In this document: one piece after another, positions 44,225 to 52,543 of the stretch
Layout of the letters: every line of letters starts with the position of its first letter
Numbering within the stretch: the stretch's first letter is position 1
Source: Oceanospirillum sp964342385
Lineage (GTDB): Bacteria > Pseudomonadota > Gammaproteobacteria > Pseudomonadales > Halomonadaceae
Length of the DNA: 64,000 nucleotides
Reading direction: 5' to 3'
Assembly: GCA_964342385.1 (NCBI GenBank)
Contig: CAYFGP010000010.1
Location: 1-64,000, forward strand
Position numbers and translations under genes: made by a program
Notes under the pieces: model-generated
What the model saw: the letters and a program-made list of their open reading frames with translations, nothing else
What the model was told of the DNA's origin: nothing
Databases searched by the model: none

Positions 44225-45175
44225 TTATTTATTAGCGACGCGAGCGGCTTCTTCTTTATAGATGTTGTAAGTGGCTTTCAGATCTTTGATCCAGCTGTCG
44301 CCGTGACGGAAGTCGATCAGTGCACCGATATTTTCGTAAGACGCCTGAACTTTAGGATCCTTCATCACTTTAGCAGTCACTGCAGCCAGTTTCTCAACCA
44401 CTTCCTGAGGTACACCTTTAGGTGCGAAAACACCAGACCAGCCGCCGAAACTACCCTTGATACCGTAATCAGAGAAGGTCGGTACGCCTGGGAATGCATC
44501 CATCTTCTGATCCATTACCAGAACACGGGCACGATCCGCTTTTACATGAGGGCCAAACGCTGGCGGGAAGGATACGGCTGAATCGATATGACCACCCACT
44601 ACCGAAACCATAGAAGCAGAAGCGCCTTTGGCGTGTACGTACTTCACTTTATAGCCGGACTGGTTAGCGATAATGTTCGCCATAATGGTACCGGAGGAAG
44701 ACGCGCCCCAAGAGCCCTGAGTCACGGTCTTTTTCTGTGCGCCAGCGATAAACTGATCGAAGTCCTGGTATGGGCTGTCTTTAGAAACAACAACCGCCAG
44801 CGGTACAGAAGTGAATTTCACTACCGGCTCAAAGGTGCTGAAGTTGTACGGCGTCTTGGTGAAGTTTGGCGTTACCAGCATATTACTCAGACCTGCATTG
44901 ATCAGGGTATAACCGTCTGGTTTAGCTTTAGCTACAAACGAGGTACCCACCACACCGCCACCGCCGGTTTTATTGATTACGACAACCGGTACACCCAGCT
45001 CTTTCTCTACTGCATCGGCCCAGATACGGGTTGTCAGATCTGAGTCACCGCCTGCGCCCCAAGGCACAATCACTTTGATTGGTTTTTCTGGGTATTCAGC
45101 CAAAGCGGCACCAGAAGTCAGAGTTACAGCAACAGCAGTCGCGATGGATAGCAGGGTTTTTTTAGGCGTTTTCAT
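44225..45175 (-). CDS. tctC: TTT-family periplasmic substrate-binding protein (TctC/Bug)
   Basis: A 316-residue binding protein with a signal peptide cut near residue 26 (GAALA/EYPEKP). The Bug-family start YPEKPIKVIVPWGAGGDSD is followed by the glycine-rich loop NKTGGGGVVG. It captures a carboxylate or amino acid for the TctAB permease. An AAGGAAG site precedes the ATG. Confidence 0.93.
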   Translation of the reverse strand: MKTPKKTLLSIATAVAVTLTSGAALAEYPEKPIKVIVPWGAGGDSDLTTRIWADAVEKELGVPVVVINKTGGGGVVGTSFVAKAKPDGYTLINAGLSNMLVTPNFTKTPYNFSTFEPVVKFTSVPLAVVVSKDSPYQDFDQFIAGAQKKTVTQGSWGASSSGTIMANIIANQSGYKVKYVHAKGASASMVSVVGGHIDSAVSFPPAFGPHVKADRARVLVMDQKMDAFPGVPTFSDYGIKGSFGGWSGVFAPKGVPQEVVEKLAAVTAKVMKDPKVQASYENIGALIDFRHGDSWIKDLKATYNIYKEEAARVANK

Positions 45176-45216
45176 AATGTACTTCCTTCGACTTGTTTTT
45201 ATTCAAGGTTATTGGT

Positions 45217-45263
45217 CTTCACAGGGCACAGGCCTTTTTCTGCTTGCACTGTGCCTAGTGAAG
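45217..45263 (-). promoter_or_regulatory. Intercistronic stem-loop between tctA and tctC
   Basis: CTTCAC and GCACAG at 45217-45231 pair with CTGTGC and GTGAAG at 45249-45263, separated by a small internal loop. Such structures between permease and binding-protein genes often mark mRNA processing that raises the level of the binding-protein message. Confidence 0.5.
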
Positions 45264-45286
45264 GCGTTGCTTTAGTGTTGTCCTGC

Positions 45287-46807
45287 TTAGGCGGCTTCTT
45301 CTTGAGCTGCGGCAGGGGTTTTAGATGCTTTGCGTTTCATGCGCATACTTGAGTAAACAAAGAATGCGGACAGTGCGATAAACACCCATGAGAACGGTGA
45401 AGCAAAGAACTGTGCGTAGTCGTCACCAACAATGGCAAAGGCTTGGTCCAGGTTCTGTTCCAGGAATGGGGTCAGAATAAAGCCGATGATAAATACCGCT
45501 GGATTCAGTCCCACCATACGCATGCCGTAGCCCATTACGGTGAAGGCGATCAGCACCAGAATGTCGTTCATGTTCTGACCGGCAGTAAAGGCACCGGTAA
45601 AGGCAAATACCGTCACACATGGGAAGATGATGTAGCGTGGCAGCGACGCCATCTTCACAAAGAACTTAAAGCCAGAGCGGGCGATACCCAGCAGGAACAG
45701 ATCGGTGATCAAGAAACCTGCAAAGATGGCGTAGATGGTTTCCGTATGTTCAAAGAAGATCATAGGACCCGGTGTCAGGCCATGGATTAGGAAGGCACCC
45801 ATCAGCAGCGCCGCTACGTCATCACCTGGAATACTCAGGGTCAGCATAGGAATCATGCTGGAACCACATACCGCGTTGTTAGCTGATTCAGCCGCTGCGA
45901 TACCTTCCACAGAACCCTTGCCGTATTCGTCTGGCTTTTTAGAGGTTCGCTTGGCTTCACCGTAGGCGATAAAGGCGGCGGTACTGGAGCCCAGGCCAGG
46001 CAGTGCACCAATAAAGGTACCGATACCACTGGATTTCAGAATGGTGCGGAATACCTTTTTGAACTCACCAAAGCTGATGCGGTTATCCGCTGGATTCGGT
46101 GAATGGGTGATCGCCAGCTTATGGTGCGGAATATTGCGACGGCGAATAACGTTGATCACCTCAGGCATTACCAGAATACCGATCAGCATCGGGGTAAAGG
46201 TAAAGCCTCCAATCAGCTCATCGATACCAAAGGTAAAACGCGCGGAACCGGTAATGGAGTCCAAGCCCACCATGGCAAACAGCATACCCAGACAGCAGGA
46301 CAGCAGACCGCGGGGGATAGACTCACCGGCCATCGAACCGATCACAGTAAAGGCGAACAGCAGCAGGAAGACTTTCTCAATCGGACCCGCCTGAAGGGAG
46401 ATCGCTGAGATAGGCGCGGCTACCAGAATCAGTACCAGAGTGGCAATCATCTCACCGGATACCGAGGCAAACAGCGACATATCCAGTGCCTTGCCGGATT
46501 TACCAGACTTAGTCAGGGCGTGCCCATCCTGTGCGGTCAAAAATGATGCCGCAGCCCCCGGCGTATTGATCAGAATCGCCGAAATAGAGCCGCCATAGAT
46601 ACCGGCTTTATATACGGCCAGTAGCATGGTGATACCGACAATCGGGTCCACATAAAACGTCATTGGCAGCATGATGGCGATGGCCATAATGCACGAGATA
46701 CCCGGAATCGCACCAAAGGTAATGCCGATCACGACACCGGCAATAATGCCCAGAATTGGACCCACTGCCAGGATTGCCGAGAAACCGGTAAGAATATTAT
46801 CAATCAT
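45287..46807 (-). CDS. tctA: TTT-family large permease TctA
   Basis: A 506-residue integral membrane protein with about 12 helices. It carries the family signature GAIPGISCIMAIAIMLP near residue 32 and its inverted repeat FIGALPGLGSSTAAFIAYG near 260. Forms the sodium- or proton-coupled transport channel. GAGGAGAG precedes the ATG. Fifteen bases downstream of tctB. Confidence 0.94.
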   Translation of the reverse strand: MIDNILTGFSAILAVGPILGIIAGVVIGITFGAIPGISCIMAIAIMLPMTFYVDPIVGITMLLAVYKAGIYGGSISAILINTPGAAASFLTAQDGHALTKSGKSGKALDMSLFASVSGEMIATLVLILVAAPISAISLQAGPIEKVFLLLFAFTVIGSMAGESIPRGLLSCCLGMLFAMVGLDSITGSARFTFGIDELIGGFTFTPMLIGILVMPEVINVIRRRNIPHHKLAITHSPNPADNRISFGEFKKVFRTILKSSGIGTFIGALPGLGSSTAAFIAYGEAKRTSKKPDEYGKGSVEGIAAAESANNAVCGSSMIPMLTLSIPGDDVAALLMGAFLIHGLTPGPMIFFEHTETIYAIFAGFLITDLFLLGIARSGFKFFVKMASLPRYIIFPCVTVFAFTGAFTAGQNMNDILVLIAFTVMGYGMRMVGLNPAVFIIGFILTPFLEQNLDQAFAIVGDDYAQFFASPFSWVFIALSAFFVYSSMRMKRKASKTPAAAQEEAA

Positions 46808-46821
46808 CTGAGTCTCTCCTC

Positions 46822-47286
46822 TTACAGCGACCAGGTCGGCAGATAAACCCGCAGAAATTCACGGGAACCGTAATCGATCAGAATCGGGGTGATCACAGAT
46901 AGGGCGATCATCGGCAGCCAATTACGGCCACCCAGTAGTATCGCGACACTGAGCATCACTAGCGGGGTGGTCACCAGGAAACCCAGATGCGGCACCGCCA
47001 GCCAGTAGGCAACAAAGATACCCACATAGATAAAGATGCCGGAGAAACCATGGGTGGTGATCTTCTCCAGATCTTCCTGTTCAGCGCCCTGAGCCAACTT
47101 AAGGAAGGACTGAATGGCGATCGTGCCAGCAAAAAGGATCATTAACCCGGCCACAACACGGGGCAGGAACAGAATGCCCAGATCACTTTGGGCACCACCC
47201 TCGGCCAGATTATCGTTGGTCAAGATGATCACCGCTGCGATGATCAAGAGCGTCGATAGAACGACATCTATCTTTCTTCTATCCAC
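46822..47286 (-). CDS. tctB: TTT-family small permease TctB
   Basis: A 154-residue protein with four membrane helices, the usual TctB size. GTG at 47286 with AGGAGAG upstream is the start. First gene of tctBAC. Confidence 0.88.
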   Translation of the reverse strand: MDRRKIDVVLSTLLIIAAVIILTNDNLAEGGAQSDLGILFLPRVVAGLMILFAGTIAIQSFLKLAQGAEQEDLEKITTHGFSGIFIYVGIFVAYWLAVPHLGFLVTTPLVMLSVAILLGGRNWLPMIALSVITPILIDYGSREFLRVYLPTWSL

Positions 47287-47429
47287 TGTTCTCTCCTGAA
47301 TTTTTATTCTTGTCTAATTCTGACTCTATGTTCAGATCTACTTATTTTTGGCGAAAAGGTGTCGTTTTGGTGGGGAACTGCGCCCATCTTCAGAGTCTTC
47401 CGTGCTTGAAGCGATACCAGATGCCGCAA

Positions 47430-47452
47430 ATTTGATTTCAGTGTAATCAAAT
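47430..47452. promoter_or_regulatory. Candidate LysR-type operator
   Basis: ATTTGATT, 7 bases, AATCAAAT, a perfect 8-bp inverted repeat of T-N11-A type, with a direct copy of ATTTGATTTCA at 47479. It lies between the divergent tctB and ridA genes. The LysR gene at 42875-43795 is the obvious candidate binder. Confidence 0.45.
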
Positions 47453-47568
47453 GAAATATAGACACAAATCGAAAATATATTTGATTTCATAAGCTGAGCT
47501 TATGTTCTTCTGGACCCATAACCCCATAAATTGCAGGTTTATCAGGCGTAACAAGGCCTTAGCTCTTG

Positions 47569-47623
47569 ATATAAGTGAAACTGATGAAGTGTTAAAAAAA
47601 AGCGATTTGCTGTTATGCATTGG
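47569..47623. repeat. 55-base duplicate, left of the gap
   Basis: Identical to 47724-47778 on the other side of the N run. Most likely one sequence seen at two contig ends. Confidence 0.9.
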
Positions 47624-47723
47624 NNNNNNNNNNNNNNNNNNNNNNNNNNNNNNNNNNNNNNNNNNNNNNNNNNNNNNNNNNNNNNNNNNNNNNNNNNNNN
47701 NNNNNNNNNNNNNNNNNNNNNNN
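47624..47723. other. Assembly gap (100 N)
   Basis: Exactly 100 N, the usual placeholder for a gap of unknown size. The identical flanks suggest the true gap is zero or negative. Confidence 0.98.
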
Positions 47724-47778
47724 ATATAAGTGAAACTGATGAAGTGTTAAAAAAAAGCGATTTGCTGTTATGCATTGG
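47724..47778. repeat. 55-base duplicate, right of the gap
   Basis: Exact copy of 47569-47623, including the run of eight A. Confidence 0.9.
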
Positions 47779-47945
47779 TGAAGCAAATAATAAAAGCCAT
47801 CACTCGTTCAGTGGGACTCCAGTAGATAGTCATCGGTAGATGATCATTAACGGAGCTGAGTCGGAGGGTGCATACCGATTGATTCACTGAACCATGAGAC
47901 TGAATCACAAGTTTGAATAACGATTAAAGAACAAGAGAGAACACT

Positions 47946-48290
47946 ATGATCACACGCCAGTATTCCAATCAGCGTATGAGCCAGCTTGTCAGCTACAACG
48001 GTCAGGTTTTTACCGCAGGCCAGGTGGCTAAAGATCCCAGCGAAGATGTTGCGGGCCAAACCCGACAGATTCTGGCGCAGATTGAAGCCCTGCTGGCCGA
48101 TGCCGGAAGCGATAAGTCCCGCCTGTTAAACGCCACCATCTGGTTATCGGATATTCGTTATTTCCAGGCCATGAACGAAGTGTGGGATGCCTGGGTAGAT
48201 CAGGGCAATCCTCCGGCCCGCGCCTGCGTGGAATCCCGTCTGGCACGTCCTGAGCTGTTGGTGGAAATTCAGGTTATTGCTGCCGTCTAA
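47946..48290 (+). CDS. ridA: RidA-family enamine/imine deaminase
   Basis: A 114-residue member of the YjgF/RidA family, which hydrolyses reactive enamines and imines released by amino-acid enzymes. The C-terminal CVESRLARPELLVEIQVIAAV carries the catalytic Arg. First gene of an apparent operon with an FAD amino-acid oxidase whose imine product it could hydrolyse. Confidence 0.9.
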   Translation: MITRQYSNQRMSQLVSYNGQVFTAGQVAKDPSEDVAGQTRQILAQIEALLADAGSDKSRLLNATIWLSDIRYFQAMNEVWDAWVDQGNPPARACVESRLARPELLVEIQVIAAV

Positions 48291-48332
48291 CGTGTTGATG
48301 AGGCCGGGTGGTTTAAGCCGCTCTGTAGAGTT

Positions 48333-49610
48333 ATGACAGAAAACAACAAGATAGCCGTTGTTGGGGCCGGGATAATCGGTTTGGCCACGGCCATTGATCT
48401 GCAACGGGCAGGTTTTAATGTCACGCTGATTGATAAAGATGAGCCGGGCATGGGCGCTTCTTTTGGTAATGCGGGTCTGTTTGCCGATTATGCTCGTCTG
48501 CCCTTTGCCCGCTTTGCCACCCTGTTCAATATGCCGGGCATGTTGCTGGATAAAGAGAGCCCTTTATCACTTCAGGGACGTTATCTGCCAGCTTTGTTGC
48601 CTTACGGTATGGGCTTTGTAAAGGCATGTCAGGAGCAAAATTTTCAAGCCGGTTGTGTCGCACTTAAAGCACTTCAGTTACAAGCTAAGAATGCTGATGA
48701 TCAGCTGTTTGCCTTAACCGGGGCGCAGGATCTGATTAAAGCTGAGGGTTGTTTAGGTCTGTTTGCCGGTCAGCAAGGCTTTGATAAAGCCAAGCAGGAT
48801 GATCTGCATAAACGCCAGCAGCAGGGGGTTAACCTGCAGTTTTTAAATGCGGCAGAAGTGCATGAGCTGGAGCCGGATCTGGCGGACTTTTATGTCGGTG
48901 GCGTCTACTACCCGGATACCCGTTTTACCGTATCGCCGCTGGCACTGTGTCGGCGCTATTTTGATTACTTTATTGAGCAGGGCGGTAGCTTTCTGCAGGA
49001 TAGAGTGCTGAGTCTCAAGCCGTCAAAAGGGCCATCAGCAGTATCATCAACGTCTGGCGGCAATCATAGCGCACGCGTGCAGATGAGTCGTGAGACGCTG
49101 GAATATTCCCAGGTGATCTTAACGGCCGGCGTGGCTTCAAAATCACTGTTAAAGCCACTGGGCATTTCGATTCCACTGGTCAGCGAACGGGGTTATCACC
49201 TGACACTGGATACTGTGGATAAACACCTGACCCGCCCGGTGGGTTGGTTGGATAAAGCGGTATTTTTAACGCCGATGGAGTCCGGGGTACGTATCGCGGG
49301 TACGGCGGAATTCGCCTATGAAGATGCACCAGTATCTACGGACTGTACTGACAATATGCTGGCCCACGCTAGTCATATGCTGGGTATACAGCCTGAGGTG
49401 AAATCCGATTGGGTGGGGAGTCGTCCGTCCACACCGGATTCATTACCGGTGATCGGTCAGCTGCAGCAGTATCCACAGATCACCCTGGCCTTTGGTCATG
49501 GTCATTTGGGGTTAACCCTAGCTGCGGTAACGGCGCAATTGGTGGGTGAATTGGCACAGGGGCAAACGCCATCGCTGCCACTTGCACCCTTTGCTCCCGA
49601 GCGTTTTTAA
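48333..49610 (+). CDS. FAD-dependent amino-acid oxidoreductase (DadA-like)
   Basis: A 425-residue flavoprotein of the D-amino-acid dehydrogenase/glycine oxidase family. The FAD motif VVGAGIIGLATA is at residues about 9-20, then a GASFGNAG substrate/FAD segment near 45. The C-terminal DSLPVIG and FGHGHLGLT complete the fold. Probably oxidises a D- or secondary amino acid to an imino acid. Next to ridA and a racemase. Confidence 0.88.
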   Translation: MTENNKIAVVGAGIIGLATAIDLQRAGFNVTLIDKDEPGMGASFGNAGLFADYARLPFARFATLFNMPGMLLDKESPLSLQGRYLPALLPYGMGFVKACQEQNFQAGCVALKALQLQAKNADDQLFALTGAQDLIKAEGCLGLFAGQQGFDKAKQDDLHKRQQQGVNLQFLNAAEVHELEPDLADFYVGGVYYPDTRFTVSPLALCRRYFDYFIEQGGSFLQDRVLSLKPSKGPSAVSSTSGGNHSARVQMSRETLEYSQVILTAGVASKSLLKPLGISIPLVSERGYHLTLDTVDKHLTRPVGWLDKAVFLTPMESGVRIAGTAEFAYEDAPVSTDCTDNMLAHASHMLGIQPEVKSDWVGSRPSTPDSLPVIGQLQQYPQITLAFGHGHLGLTLAAVTAQLVGELAQGQTPSLPLAPFAPERF

Positions 49611-49645
49611 ACCCCTATTTTCGTATTATTGAGGAGACAAAGATT

Positions 49646-50362
49646 ATGTTACTGCAAGGTGGAATCAATATCTGTGGTGTGACCATGGGCGTTATCTCTC
49701 TGGAGTCATTTTTTCCTAAACCGGAGGGGCATATTAAATACCCGGCCAGTTTTGATTTTCCGGTGATGTATGAAATCGTACAGGGCGCGACGGTGGATCG
49801 TCTGATTCGTGAACGTGATCCTGCATTGCTACAGCCTTTTATCGATGCGGCGAAAAATCTGGAGCGCGAAGGGGTTAAAGCGATTACCGGTAGCTGTGGT
49901 TTCCTGGCGCTGCACCAAAAAGAGATCGCTGATGCGGTAAATATTCCGGTGTTTATGTCCAGCTTGATTCAGGTACCGCTGGTATCTCGTATGCTGAAAA
50001 AAGACCAGAAGGTGGGTGTAGTCGTTGCTAATAACGAAGCCTTGACCGCAGATCACCTAACCGGTGTTGGTATCGCCGATGAGCCTATTGTCGTGGCCGG
50101 TATGCAGCATCAACCTCAGTTTAATGAGGTGATTCTGAAAGGTGAAAGCGACGATCTGGATATGGCCGTATTTGAGCAGGAACTGACTGATGTAGTCGCG
50201 CAGATGCTGGCGGATAATCCAGATGTGGGTGCGATTGTGTTGGAGTGTACGGATCTGTCTCACTTTGCCCCTAAACTGCATCAGAAGTTTGGTCTGCCGG
50301 TATTTGATCTGACCAGCCTGACTCGTATGGTTGCGGCGGGTGTGTCCCGTACCGTGGCTTAA
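49646..50362 (+). CDS. Aspartate/glutamate racemase superfamily protein
   Basis: A 238-residue protein with the two cysteines of cofactor-independent racemases: Cys in ITGSCGFLA (near 90) and in LECTDLSHF (near 199). The family includes Asp/Glu and hydantoin racemases. GAGGAGA precedes the ATG. Likely converts the imported substrate to the isomer used by the oxidase upstream. Confidence 0.85.
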   Translation: MLLQGGINICGVTMGVISLESFFPKPEGHIKYPASFDFPVMYEIVQGATVDRLIRERDPALLQPFIDAAKNLEREGVKAITGSCGFLALHQKEIADAVNIPVFMSSLIQVPLVSRMLKKDQKVGVVVANNEALTADHLTGVGIADEPIVVAGMQHQPQFNEVILKGESDDLDMAVFEQELTDVVAQMLADNPDVGAIVLECTDLSHFAPKLHQKFGLPVFDLTSLTRMVAAGVSRTVA

Positions 50363-50428
50363 CGATTTAACGTCTTAGCACTTAGGTTTTCCCGTTTTGT
50401 AGGGTTTACGGGGCAAACCTTTGATCAT

Positions 50429-50460
50429 AAGCGGGCATCTTCGGGTGCCCGCTTTTGTTT
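50429..50460 (+). terminator. Terminator after the racemase gene
   Basis: AAGCGGGCA pairs with TGCCCGCTT around an 8-base loop, followed by TTGTTTT. A strong G+C-rich stem. Confidence 0.9.
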
Positions 50461-50536
50461 TCTCTCGTTTTAGTGAGCGGTTTTAGGCTGTCAGTTGTTT
50501 CGTTGTAAGTAAGCTCTAAGTTTAAGAACAGTAACC

Positions 50537-50576
50537 GGATTAAAGTGAATAACAGCGGATTTATCTGAATAGCAGT
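50537..50576. repeat. Tandem 20-bp repeats near the prophage left end
   Basis: Two adjacent 20-base units (50537-50556 and 50557-50576) agree at 16 positions, each beginning CGGATT and ending CAG. They could be transposase-binding sites, which in Mu ends are about 22 bp. Confidence 0.5.
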
Positions 50577-50627
50577 AACGGCGGGGGCTGTAGCGTGTCA
50601 ACCCCCTGATATTACCACAAAATAGAA

Positions 50628-50680
50628 ATTGCGACTCGCTAAACTGAAATCGCAGAATTACGCGCACACTTTGCGACCCA
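50628..50680. repeat. Degenerate 21-base periodic repeats with TTGCGACYC
   Basis: TTGCGACTC at 50629 and TTGCGACCC at 50671 are 42 bases apart, with a GAAATCGCAG variant midway. The 21-base period fits transposase end sites. Weak evidence. Confidence 0.35.
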
Positions 50681-50730
50681 CCCAAAAACAAGCATCTGGT
50701 GTTTCTGAAGTGTTTCCAGGCTGTTTTGAA

Positions 50731-51462
50731 TTACACGTCTTTCCCAATCCAGGCAACCTTACCAATGATCTCCAGATCGTTCAGGTCTTGCGGTGAAACT
50801 TCCATTTTCTCATACGTCTTGTTGTCGCTGATAAACAGGATGTTTTTGTTCAGCAGCTGCTGCACACGCTTAACGATCAGGTGGCCGTCAGTGCGGATCA
50901 CATAGATATTACCGTCCTGCAGGTCGCGCTGGCTGGTGTCGATCAGCAGTGTGTTGTTATCGCTGATTGTTGGCTCCATAGAATCGCCCTTGGCGAACAC
51001 CAGAACCAAATCTTTTTCCCGTAACCCCCTGAATCTAAGCCACTTGTGGCGGAATGCCAGCTTTCTACTGGGCTTCACGTTTTGCTCTGGGAACGCACCT
51101 GCACCGGCTGCTACCTGGATGTTATAGCCTGGGATTAAGGCGTATTCCTTCAGGATCTCTTCCTCTGTCTGGGACTCAACAGGTGATCCATCTTCCATCA
51201 TTGGACCTTTGCCTGTTAGAAGCCAGTAGGCAGACACACCGGTTGCCTCAATGATTGAGGCCAGCCTAGCTGCTTTGGGCTCAGATCTACCAGACAGGTA
51301 AGTTTCAAGAGTTCTTCTCGGAATCCCCGTCCTTTCTGCCAGAATATCCCCGCTTCCTGCTAGTACTGCACACTCTCTAACTCTAGAAGAAAGCGTACTT
51401 TGCTTTTCGCAGTTATCTCCCTGAACTGCGAAATCTGTTTCGGTGTTTATTTTTCGAGCCAT
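50731..51462 (-). CDS. Phage repressor, HTH plus S24/LexA-type peptidase
   Basis: A 243-residue CI/LexA-like repressor. The N-terminal helix-turn-helix (about 30-75, with RTGIPRRTLETYLSGRSEP) binds operators. The C-terminal S24 domain has catalytic Ser in GDSMEP (near 165) and Lys in IVKRVQ (near 203), so it should self-cleave after DNA damage. This differs from the Mu c repressor. Divergent from ner, with operator-like sites between. Confidence 0.9.
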   Translation of the reverse strand: MARKINTETDFAVQGDNCEKQSTLSSRVRECAVLAGSGDILAERTGIPRRTLETYLSGRSEPKAARLASIIEATGVSAYWLLTGKGPMMEDGSPVESQTEEEILKEYALIPGYNIQVAAGAGAFPEQNVKPSRKLAFRHKWLRFRGLREKDLVLVFAKGDSMEPTISDNNTLLIDTSQRDLQDGNIYVIRTDGHLIVKRVQQLLNKNILFISDNKTYEKMEVSPQDLNDLEIIGKVAWIGKDV

Positions 51463-51540
51463 TTCAGCCTACTTTTTCTTTTAAAAACAAACAGTTAACT
51501 GCTTTTTTGCTTGTTTCAGGCAAAAAATTAACTGCGAAAT
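51405..51540. promoter_or_regulatory. Operator cluster of the phage repressor
   Basis: AACTGCGAAA occurs at 51405-51414 (inverted), 51424-51433 and 51530-51539. A related palindrome CAGTTAACTG lies at 51492-51501. Two copies lie in the repressor's own 5' coding region and two in the divergent promoter region. Confidence 0.6.
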
Positions 51541-51596
51541 GAACAAAGCTGCTTGTATTTCTGGCATTTAGTTACTATTATTCAAAACAAGTACTA

Positions 51597-51608
51597 AGGG
51601 ATATCCCT
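51597..51608. promoter_or_regulatory. Perfect palindrome AGGGATATCCCT before ner
   Basis: A 12-base palindrome 31 bases before the ner ATG. Candidate Ner or repressor site at the early promoter. Confidence 0.4.
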
Positions 51609-51639
51609 AAAGGAAAGTAACTAAACCAGAGGCAAAAAA

Positions 51640-51888
51640 ATGAGCAAGACGATTAGTGCTCACTCAGTTCAGGACGACTGGAGCCGTCAAAGAGTTCTGT
51701 TTGCCGTACGTGATAAAGGGATCAGTTTTGCAGAACTGGCCCGCCGTCACGGCTATCAGAACCCGCGTACTTTGTACAACGTGTTTTATGCCCCTTACCC
51801 GAAAGCTCAGAAGATCATTGCTGACTTTCTGGAGGTAAACCCCGAGGAGATTTGGCCTTCTCGTTATCAGGCAGGTTTTGCGGCTTAG
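51640..51888 (+). CDS. ner: Ner-like early transcription regulator
   Basis: An 82-residue DNA-binding protein of the Ner/Nlp family (FAELARRHGYQNPRTLYNVF as helix-turn-helix, then GEIW-like EEIWPSRY). In Mu, Ner damps early and repressor transcription. It is the first rightward gene beside the repressor, as expected. AGAGG precedes the ATG. Confidence 0.85.
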   Translation: MSKTISAHSVQDDWSRQRVLFAVRDKGISFAELARRHGYQNPRTLYNVFYAPYPKAQKIIADFLEVNPEEIWPSRYQAGFAA

Positions 51889-52064
51889 TTTACGAGCTTC
51901 GCGCAGAAAATGCGAATTTGCATACACAAGCATTAACGAATGTAGAACGGTGGTCATGTTGTTGCTCCTTTGCTGTTCGAAAACAGCTTACCGAGCAAGA
52001 ACCTGCCAAAAAAGACAAAAAACCGGTCTTTGTTTTTAACTGTATGAATGTCGAGTATCGAAAA

Positions 52065-52538
52065 ATGAGCACGCAATTTTGGAACAAATACACCCCTAAC
52101 GATATTCCCCAGGCCTTGCAATCCAGCGTGGATTATGGCCGCGAGAATAAGAACCTGAGCGTTCAGCGCGTAGCTGATCTGATTGGTGTGAACAGCCAGA
52201 ACACGCTGTATGGCTGGTTGGCTTCTGGCCGTATGCCGCTGGTTTTGGTGCCAGCCTTTGAGAATGCCACCGGTATCAACCTGGTTACACGTTTCTTAGC
52301 GCATGGTCAGGATAAGTTGCTGGTGGATATGCCAACCGGACGCCGCCCGGAAAACCGGGAGTTAACCAGCCTGGTGATTAACGCCAACCAGACCTTTGGT
52401 CAGCTGATGGGGTTCTTTGATGGCAGCGTGGATGCCAAGACGGTAACGGCTGCATTGGATGGGCTGATGGCTGACCTCAGCGCCCAACGTAAAAACATTG
52501 AAAGCTTTGATCAGCCAGAGCTGCTGTTAAGGGGTTGA
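52065..52538 (+). CDS. Phage early protein with helix-turn-helix
   Basis: About 157 residues from the Met at 52065 (MSTQFWNKY). The frame is open further upstream, but that part overlaps ner and looks non-coding. Residues about 25-55 (LSVQRVADLIGVNSQNTLYG) form a helix-turn-helix. The remainder is helical. Probably a DNA-binding early regulator. Family not named with certainty. Confidence 0.65.
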   Translation: MSTQFWNKYTPNDIPQALQSSVDYGRENKNLSVQRVADLIGVNSQNTLYGWLASGRMPLVLVPAFENATGINLVTRFLAHGQDKLLVDMPTGRRPENRELTSLVINANQTFGQLMGFFDGSVDAKTVTAALDGLMADLSAQRKNIESFDQPELLLRG

Positions 52539-52543
52539 GAGCG

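Larger units (their letters stand above)
47287..47945. other. Divergent promoter region containing an assembly gap
   Basis: Lies between tctB (minus) and ridA (plus). It holds a LysR-like inverted repeat (47430-47452), a further ATTTGATTTCAT copy at 47479-47490, and the N gap with its flanking duplicates. No gene is visible. Confidence 0.7.
50363..50730. other. Host-prophage junction region
   Basis: Contains the racemase terminator (50429-50460), then repeat-rich DNA (about 50530-50690) before the end of the phage repressor gene. The exact phage end could not be fixed. Confidence 0.5.

Noticed and set aside
47569..47778. 55-base direct repeat as a biological repeat or insertion-site duplication
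   Set aside because: Exact identity on both sides of a 100-N placeholder points to an assembly artefact.
47502..47839. Short frames running through the N gap
   Set aside because: They consist largely of unknown residues and duplicated contig ends.
51852..52064. N-terminal extension of the HTH phage protein
   Set aside because: It overlaps ner and reads as non-coding (Cys/Ser-rich). The Met at 52065 gives a normal protein start.
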